64,000 bases of DNA from positions 124,001-188,000 of the forward strand of contig JAVJSI010000012.1 of the NCBI GenBank assembly GCA_040219515.1. The letters are read 5' to 3'. Under the pieces are notes generated by a model. It had not been told where the DNA came from. It did not search any database and saw nothing but the letters and a program-made list of their open reading frames with translations. Of the stretch, positions 59,292 to 64,000 are shown piece by piece; positions within the stretch are counted from its first letter, which is position 1; each line of letters opens with the position of its first letter. The position numbers were made by a program, and so were the translations under genes. The DNA comes from Acidimicrobiales bacterium. GTDB lineage: Bacteria > Actinomycetota > Acidimicrobiia > Acidimicrobiales > Aldehydirespiratoraceae.

Positions 59292-60149
59292 TCAGTCTCC
59301 GACTCGGGCGGGGATACGGGTGAAAATGCGGCGGGCATTGCCCTGCCGTAGAGCTTCCTTCGTTGCGGCCGACACGTCGAGCGCGTCCAGTTGGGCCAAC
59401 ACGTGGAGGTGCCCGTTGAGCGGGTACCCGGTGCCGAAGAGCACCTTGTGCTCTCCGTCGCCATGAAGGAACTCGAGGAACTCCTCGGTCCATCGGCGGG
59501 GCGGATGGGTGGCGGTGCCGATGTGGACGTTGGCGTGCGTGGTGGCCATCTCGATGGTCTCGGTGAGCCACGGGATGCCGAGGTGGGACAGAACGAACTG
59601 CACACCGGGGAAGGCCCGCGCCGGTGCATCGATCGAGCGCGGATGGCCGAGCTCGTGGATGCGGTGACCGCCGGACCTTCCGGCCTGCATCACGAACGGC
59701 ACGGCGTGGGTTGCGGCCAGTTCGTAGTAGGGGTCGAACACCTCGGCGTCGAGCCGGTGCTCCCAGCTGTGGGTGTGGTTGTGCAACCCGACGCACCAGT
59801 CGGTGTCGAGCGCAGCCGCCGCCGCGACGACGTCGCCCGGATCGTCGGGGTTCACGCTGAACATGCCGAAGAAGCGGCCGGGATGGTCGGCCGACAGCGA
59901 GCGGATCTCGGCCGGCCGAAGGGCGTAGTGGGCGTAGTCGTCGAGCGGTGCGTCGGCGTCGAGGTCACAGACGGGCATGACGAGAGTTGCGATCCCGGCC
60001 TTGTTCATCCTCGCGACCATGCCGGAGGGTTCGGCGAAGTCGTCGCGCTCTCGCGCCCCGAGCTTGATGGTGAGCCCGTCGGCTGCGATGACGCGTTGCC
60101 ACAGCGGTTCGCGGTCGGGCGTGAACGCGTTGCACCAGTAGTCGATCAT
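59292..60149 (-). CDS. Amidohydrolase-2 family metal-dependent hydrolase
   Basis: About 285 residues of TIM-barrel type. The order of conserved parts fits the family: MIDYWCNAF at the first strand (usual HxH changed to DYWCN), GLHNHTHSW, PFVMQAGRSGGHRI, FVLSHLGIPWLTETIEMA and FGTGYPLNGHL near the end (usual GSDYP). First-strand ligands are altered, as in decarboxylase-like branches. ATG 60149 is preferred; TTG 60158 is also in frame. First gene of the four-gene operon running to the nitrilase. Confidence 0.85.
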   Translation of the reverse strand: MIDYWCNAFTPDREPLWQRVIAADGLTIKLGARERDDFAEPSGMVARMNKAGIATLVMPVCDLDADAPLDDYAHYALRPAEIRSLSADHPGRFFGMFSVNPDDPGDVVAAAAALDTDWCVGLHNHTHSWEHRLDAEVFDPYYELAATHAVPFVMQAGRSGGHRIHELGHPRSIDAPARAFPGVQFVLSHLGIPWLTETIEMATTHANVHIGTATHPPRRWTEEFLEFLHGDGEHKVLFGTGYPLNGHLHVLAQLDALDVSAATKEALRQGNARRIFTRIPARVGD

Positions 60150-60163
60150 CGCCCTCAAGGATT

Positions 60164-60192
60164 GTCTATCGCCAGATATTCTGCAAGTAGAC
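60164..60192. promoter_or_regulatory. Weak inverted repeat in the divergent amidohydrolase/GH63 region
   Basis: GTCTA (60164-60168) and TAGAC (60188-60192) are separated by 19 bp in an unusually AT-rich stretch (ATATTCTGCAAGTAG). It is the likely promoter and operator area for both genes; the repeat itself may be chance. Confidence 0.25.
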
Positions 60193-60221
60193 TAAGTGTC
60201 GAACCATTCGACCGGCAGGGC

Positions 60222-60227
60222 TAGCGT
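60222..60227 (+). promoter_or_regulatory. -10 box TAGCGT of the GH63 gene
   Basis: TAGCGT lies 8 nt before the GTG at 60236, with no ribosome site. Confidence 0.4.
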
Positions 60228-60235
60228 CGGTTCTC

Positions 60236-61417
60236 GTGGACACTCCTGCCGATCGGATCGCTGCGTTGTGCACACGTGTGCTCGAGCAGAACTGGCGGGA
60301 GGGGACCCAGGACGGTCGCTCCTACGGGTTCAGTTCACCGTCGCCGGGCCGCTACGACTGGCAGTGGTACTGGGACTCGTGCTTCCACGCGATCATCTGG
60401 CGTCGCCTCGATCCGGCCCGTTCCCGGCTCGAACTGGCAACACTGCTCGACTCCTCGGTCGACGGGTTCATCGGACACATCACGTTCCTCGGTCGTCCGC
60501 TCAATCTCGAACGGGCCATCCGCTACAACGTCGCGACCCGCCACGCGCCGAACACGAGCACGATCCAGCCGCCGCTGCTGGCGTGGGCCTGGTCGCTGGC
60601 CGTCGGGGACCCCGCGCTCGAGCCGCGCATCGTCGAGCACCACGAATGGCTGCGGGCCAACCGCGACCTCGAGGGCGACAACCTGCTCTGGCTCATCCAG
60701 CCCGACGAATCGGGTCTCGACGCGTCACCGAAGTTCGACCATGTGTGGGGCTGGCGGGCGCAGGGTCGCCGGCTGTTCCCCACGCTCATCCACGCCAACC
60801 GCCGGCGGGGCTTCGACGCTCGCCGGGTGGCCGACGACGGTCGTCCGGTGGTCTGCGAGGTGGTCACCAACGTGCTCTGGTCGCTGGCCGAACAGTCGAT
60901 GGGGAATCCGTCGCCCACGCCGGCCCTCGTCGACCGGCTGTGGGACGAGCGGCTGGGTCGGTTTCTCGACGACACCCGCAACCCGGTGCGCACGGTCGCC
61001 AAGGCCGACATCCCGTTCACCTGGGACACCCTGGCGCCGCTGGCTCTGCCGGACCTGCCGCCCGAGATCGGCCATCGACTCGTGCGGGAGACGTTGCTCC
61101 ACCCGAAGTTCTGGGACGGCGTGCCGCTGGCGTCGGTGGCGCTCGACGACCCTGCGCACACATCGCGTGACCACTACTGGGGGCTGCGGCGCTACTGGCG
61201 TGGACCGTCCTGGGTCAACGCGGCCTGGTTCGCGTGGATGGGGTTGCGGCGCCTCGGCTACGCCGACGAGGCCGACGATCTGCGCGATCGGCTGGTGGCC
61301 GTCGTGCTTCGTGAAGGTCTGCGCGAGTACTACGAGGCACGTACCGGTGAGGGCATGGGCGCGGTCGACTTCGGCTGGTCGTCGCTCGTGTGGGAGATCG
61401 CCGACCCGCTCGACTGA
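60236..61417 (+). CDS. GH63-family glucosylglycerate/mannosylglycerate hydrolase-like enzyme
   Basis: 393 residues, an (alpha/alpha)6-barrel glycoside hydrolase. YDWQWYWDSCFHAIIW contains the catalytic Asp, and REYYEARTGEGMGAVDFGWSS the second acid. TSTIQPPLLAWAW and RDHYWGLRRYWRGPSWVNAAWF build the sugar pocket. The closest characterised type I know is the mycobacterial glucosylglycerate hydrolase that recycles a compatible solute. The start is GTG 60236. It ends 5 bp before the convergent RimK-like gene. Confidence 0.85.
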   Translation: MDTPADRIAALCTRVLEQNWREGTQDGRSYGFSSPSPGRYDWQWYWDSCFHAIIWRRLDPARSRLELATLLDSSVDGFIGHITFLGRPLNLERAIRYNVATRHAPNTSTIQPPLLAWAWSLAVGDPALEPRIVEHHEWLRANRDLEGDNLLWLIQPDESGLDASPKFDHVWGWRAQGRRLFPTLIHANRRRGFDARRVADDGRPVVCEVVTNVLWSLAEQSMGNPSPTPALVDRLWDERLGRFLDDTRNPVRTVAKADIPFTWDTLAPLALPDLPPEIGHRLVRETLLHPKFWDGVPLASVALDDPAHTSRDHYWGLRRYWRGPSWVNAAWFAWMGLRRLGYADEADDLRDRLVAVVLREGLREYYEARTGEGMGAVDFGWSSLVWEIADPLD

Positions 61418-61422
61418 GGAGC

Positions 61423-62619
61423 TCAGTCGTCGGACTCGGGGATCGGTTCCTCGGGCAGCGGCTTGATGCGGGGGCGCCGACGCTTGCGGTCGGGGATCAT
61501 GTCTCGCATGGCCTCGAGTCGACCGAAGCACAGCAGGCGGTCGTCGGCTTCGAGCTCGCGGGCCTGGCGCGGATTCGGGATCACGGTGGTGCCGCGACTC
61601 AGGGTGAGGATCACGATGTCGCGGTCTTGGAGACCGGAGTCGGCGATGGTCGTGCCGACCAGACCGGCGCCTTCACGCACATGGAGTTCGGCGACGCCGT
61701 AGCCGGTGCTGACGCTCAGCCGCTGGCGCACGTCGAGCTCGGGGAAGCCGACCTGGTTGGCGACATAGTCGACGATGGCGCCGGCGATGTCGAGCGAGGT
61801 CGCTCCCTCGATGCCTTCGAGACCGGGCGAGGAGTTGACCTCCATCACCAGCGGTCCGTCGTCGCCCTCGAGCATGTCGACGCCCGCCACGCGGAGGCCC
61901 ATGATCTGCGCAGCCTGCACGGCGGTGCGCTCGTACTCGGCGCTGAGCTCGACCTGTTCGGTGCTGCCGCCGCGATGGACGTTGGAGCGGAACTCGTCGC
62001 CCTGGGCCCGCCGCCGCATCGCCGCGACGACCCGGTCGCCGACCACCAGGGCGCGGATGTCGGTGCCCTTGCTCTCGGCGATGAAGCGTTGGAGCAGCAC
62101 GTTGTGGGCGGTGCTCTGGAGGGTCTCGATCACGGCGGCGGCAACCCGATTGTCGGGGGCGAGGATGACGCCGATGCCCTGTGTGCCCTCGAGAAGCTTG
62201 ATGACCACGGGGGCCCCGCCGACCCGCTCGATGGCGGCCTCGACATCACCGCGGTTGCGCACGAACGACGTGGCGGGGATGCCGATGTCGTGGCGCGACA
62301 GGATCTGGGTGGCCCGCAGCTTGTCGCGCGAGTTCGAGATGCCGTTGGCCGTGTTCGGCGTGTAGACGTCCATCTGTTCGAACTGGCGGACGAGCGCGGT
62401 GCCGAAGAAGGTGACCGACGCACCGATGCGCGGCAGGATCGCGTCATAGTCGGAGAGCGGCTTGCCCCGGTACTGGAGTTCGGGTTCGGCCCTCGACAGG
62501 TCGATGGCGAACCGCAGGGTGTCGAGCACCCGTACGGTGTGGCCCCGTTCCTCGGCGGCGGTCCGCAGCCGTTGCGTGCTGTAGGCCTTGGGGGAACGGG
62601 ACAGAATTGCGAGCTTCAT
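61423..62619 (-). CDS. RimK-like ATP-grasp ligase with C-terminal TrkA-C (RCK_C) domain
   Basis: 398 residues. Residues 1-290 are RimK-type ATP-grasp: MKLAILSRSPKAYSTQRL, RIGASVTFFGTALVRQFEQMDVY, VIKLLEGTQGIGVIL (ATP lysine), LLQRFIAESKGTDIRALVVGD and VMEVNSSPGLEGIEGAT (metal ligands). It adds amino acids such as glutamate to protein or small-molecule ends. About 300-385 form an RCK_C/TrkA-C ligand-binding domain (GVAELHVREGAGLVGTTIADSGL), so activity is probably gated by a small ligand. It overlaps the deacylase gene (ATGA). Confidence 0.92.
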   Translation of the reverse strand: MKLAILSRSPKAYSTQRLRTAAEERGHTVRVLDTLRFAIDLSRAEPELQYRGKPLSDYDAILPRIGASVTFFGTALVRQFEQMDVYTPNTANGISNSRDKLRATQILSRHDIGIPATSFVRNRGDVEAAIERVGGAPVVIKLLEGTQGIGVILAPDNRVAAAVIETLQSTAHNVLLQRFIAESKGTDIRALVVGDRVVAAMRRRAQGDEFRSNVHRGGSTEQVELSAEYERTAVQAAQIMGLRVAGVDMLEGDDGPLVMEVNSSPGLEGIEGATSLDIAGAIVDYVANQVGFPELDVRQRLSVSTGYGVAELHVREGAGLVGTTIADSGLQDRDIVILTLSRGTTVIPNPRQARELEADDRLLCFGRLEAMRDMIPDRKRRRPRIKPLPEEPIPESDD

Positions 62620-63608
62620 GCGGACTCTCCTGCGGAGTGTTCGGCGGCGTTGTGTTCAGCAATGTGGACGAGGGCGTCGCCTCGGTGCACGACGGGGGAC
62701 TCGTTGCGGCCGATCACGACCCCGGCTCTCGGGGCTCGAATCGGGCGCTGGGTGGTGCCGATGGCGTCGGCGACGACACCGATGGTCTGGCGTTCGGTGA
62801 CCGTGTCGCCGAGTTCGACGTCGAGGCGGGCAAGCCCGGATTGTGGACTGCGAACCCACGACGACGACCCGAGGATAGTGGTTGGCACGACATCCGCACT
62901 CGCGGCGTCGGGTGAGGTGACACCCAGGTGGGACAGCACGCGGCGCACGCCCCGCACCCCGACTTCGATCGCGTCGCGTTCGAACCGCCACGCCTCGCCG
63001 GCCTCGTAGAGCAGCGCGGTGGCGCCCCTGCTGCACGCGGCCTCGCGAAGTGAACCGTCGCGCAGCCTCGAGTGCAGGGCGTAGGGCGCGGCGAACACGC
63101 GGGTGAGTTCGGCCGTCCGGGCGTCGGTCAGGTCGGCCCGGATCTGGGGCACGTTGCGGCGATGGTCCGAACCGGTGTGGAGGTCGATGCCGACATCGCA
63201 GAGTTGCACGATCTCGCTCATGAACGCGTGGGCGAAGCGGGAGGCGAGCGAGCCGCGCTTGGATCCGGGGAACGACCGGTTGAGGTCGCGACGGTCGGGC
63301 ATGTACCGGTCGCCGTTGGCGAACCCGGGCACGTTGACCACGGGGACGGCGAGCAGCGTGCCGGCCATCTCCCGAGGCCGTAGTGGCGCCAGGACCTGAC
63401 GGATGATCTCGACGCCACAGATCTCGTCACCGTGGATGGCCGCGCTCAACCACACGGTGGGACCGGGTCGGGTGCCGTGGAGCGCGACCACGGGAATGGA
63501 CATCCAGCCGCCGGAGGGGAGTTTCGCCGGCCGCAGCTCCATCTCGGTGCGGGTGCCGGGCGTCAAGGTGTGGCCGGCGACGGTGCGGGCCTCTTGCGTC
63601 GTGTCCAT
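62616..63608 (-). CDS. Succinylglutamate desuccinylase/aspartoacylase-family zinc hydrolase
   Basis: 330 residues of the M14-like AstE/AspA group. Zinc ligands are His and Glu in AAIHGDEICGVEII and His in VGIDLHTGSDHR. RRDLNRSFPGSKRGS binds substrate, and YEAGEAWRFE carries the catalytic Glu. A C-terminal biotinyl-like beta domain (RAPRAGVVIGRNESPVVHRGD) is typical. ATG 63608 overlaps the upstream stop (TGATG); GTG 63611 is an alternative. It probably removes what the RimK-like ligase adds, or releases amino acids from acyl conjugates. Confidence 0.92.
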   Translation of the reverse strand: MDTTQEARTVAGHTLTPGTRTEMELRPAKLPSGGWMSIPVVALHGTRPGPTVWLSAAIHGDEICGVEIIRQVLAPLRPREMAGTLLAVPVVNVPGFANGDRYMPDRRDLNRSFPGSKRGSLASRFAHAFMSEIVQLCDVGIDLHTGSDHRRNVPQIRADLTDARTAELTRVFAAPYALHSRLRDGSLREAACSRGATALLYEAGEAWRFERDAIEVGVRGVRRVLSHLGVTSPDAASADVVPTTILGSSSWVRSPQSGLARLDVELGDTVTERQTIGVVADAIGTTQRPIRAPRAGVVIGRNESPVVHRGDALVHIAEHNAAEHSAGESA

Positions 63609-64000
63609 CACTTGCCGCCGCAGTAGCTACGGGTGGGGTCGACGAGGAAGCGCTTCCGCAGGGCGGCGCGGCCGATCAGCATGCGAAAGCCCATCTCGTC
63701 GCGATTGGTGAGGGTGACATCGATGGGAATCCTGTGGTTGACCGCCTCGAGGGTGGTACGGATCACCGGTCGGTTCTGGACCGTGCCGTTGGAACTGCGG
63801 ATCCTGCGATGCTCGACGATCGGGGCGGTGACGATGACGGCTCCCTCGGAGGACCGCTGGTCGGGGTGGACCTCGAAGCGGACCCAGAGCGTGTCGCCCT
63901 CGACGAACTCCTCGAGCGAGAAGGCGTGCAGCGCCGATGTGCGGGCACCGGTGTCGACCTTCGCCTTGATGCGCGGCACACCGCAGTCGGGCAGACCGAC
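63608..64000 (-). CDS. RimB-like retropepsin-fold protease (ATP-dependent zinc protease family), 5' truncated
   Basis: The frame is open to the right edge of the window, so the start is missing. IKAKVDTGARTSALHAF is the DTGA aspartic-protease-like motif of the RimB family. RPVIRTTLEAVNHRIPIDVTLTNRDEMGFRMLIGRAAL and a C-terminal DPTRSYCGGK follow. In pseudomonads RimB acts with RimK on ribosomal protein S6. Here it is first of a three-gene operon with the deacylase and RimK-like ligase, coupled by TGATG and ATGA overlaps. GTG 63979 is the first start codon inside but is unlikely to be the real one. Confidence 0.9.
   Translation of the reverse strand, partial: VGLPDCGVPRIKAKVDTGARTSALHAFSLEEFVEGDTLWVRFEVHPDQRSSEGAVIVTAPIVEHRRIRSSNGTVQNRPVIRTTLEAVNHRIPIDVTLTNRDEMGFRMLIGRAALRKRFLVDPTRSYCGGK

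Overview
High-GC, densely packed chromosomal DNA from an actinobacterium, most likely of class Acidimicrobiia (Ilumatobacter-like). This is inferred from SLH-like cell-surface repeats with an ITTGC/YCP/VTRGQMAAFL signature, an F420-type luciferase-like oxidoreductase, a mycothiol-type (DinB-fold) isomerase, many acyl-CoA enzymes, abundant GTG/TTG starts, and -10 boxes 5-8 nt from start codons (leaderless mRNAs). No tRNA, rRNA, phage, IS element or CRISPR array was seen, and no gene-free stretch exceeds about 250 bp. The first and last genes run off the window.

Region by region. 1-13 kb: a cell-surface protein with a dead gluzincin motif, then acyl-CoA and lipid genes (malonyl-CoA-synthetase-like ligase, MaoC hydratase, 2-hydroxyacid dehydrogenase, crotonase, acyl-CoA dehydrogenase), a DsbA-fold protein, a mycothiol-type isomerase, an arylsulfatase, a DUF2254 membrane protein, an F420-type oxidoreductase and a START-like protein. 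13-17.5 kb: Fe-superoxide dismutase, a zinc-ribbon membrane protein, and an iron alcohol dehydrogenase/glutamine-synthetase-like operon. 17.5-24.7 kb: a surface operon (Tyr-rich exported protein, membrane glycosyltransferase, SLH beta-helix protein), an HtrA-like lipoprotein protease and a Pro-rich membrane protein.

24.7-39 kb is the most unusual part: a two-armed phospho-signalling island read outward from a shared 223-bp region. The left arm is a translationally coupled five-gene operon (FAD oxidoreductase, small membrane protein, TauE/SafE permease, Ser/Thr kinase, FHA protein). The right arm has a free-standing PASTA protein, an ECF-type sigma factor, a zinc-ribbon membrane protein, a TerY-P-like triad (vWA protein, PP2C phosphatase, YegI-like kinase), a second kinase fused to what looks like a P-loop-less dynamin-like GTPase, and a membrane PQQ propeller with an actin/Hsp70-like N-terminus. 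Both arms, the HtrA gene and a secreted trypsin-like SLH protease share an upstream GGAAC(C)-N16-CATC element that could be read by the local ECF sigma factor.

39-49 kb: the SLH protease, YaaA, a Coq4-like gene with an apparent frameshift, and an Anbu proteasome cluster (permuted ATP-grasp, alpha-E, transglutaminase, Anbu, second transglutaminase). 48-57 kb: an SDR, an AsnC/MBL pair, the homogentisate pathway operon phhA-hppD-fahA-hmgA, and ppc. 57-64 kb: an uncharacterised nitrilase/TauD/unknown/amidohydrolase operon, a GH63 glucosylglycerate-hydrolase-like enzyme, and a RimK/deacylase/RimB-like operon.

A palindrome family with core GGGGTC-W-GACCCC (and one GGTGTC variant) sits at 3' ends between convergent genes and probably serves as bidirectional terminators.
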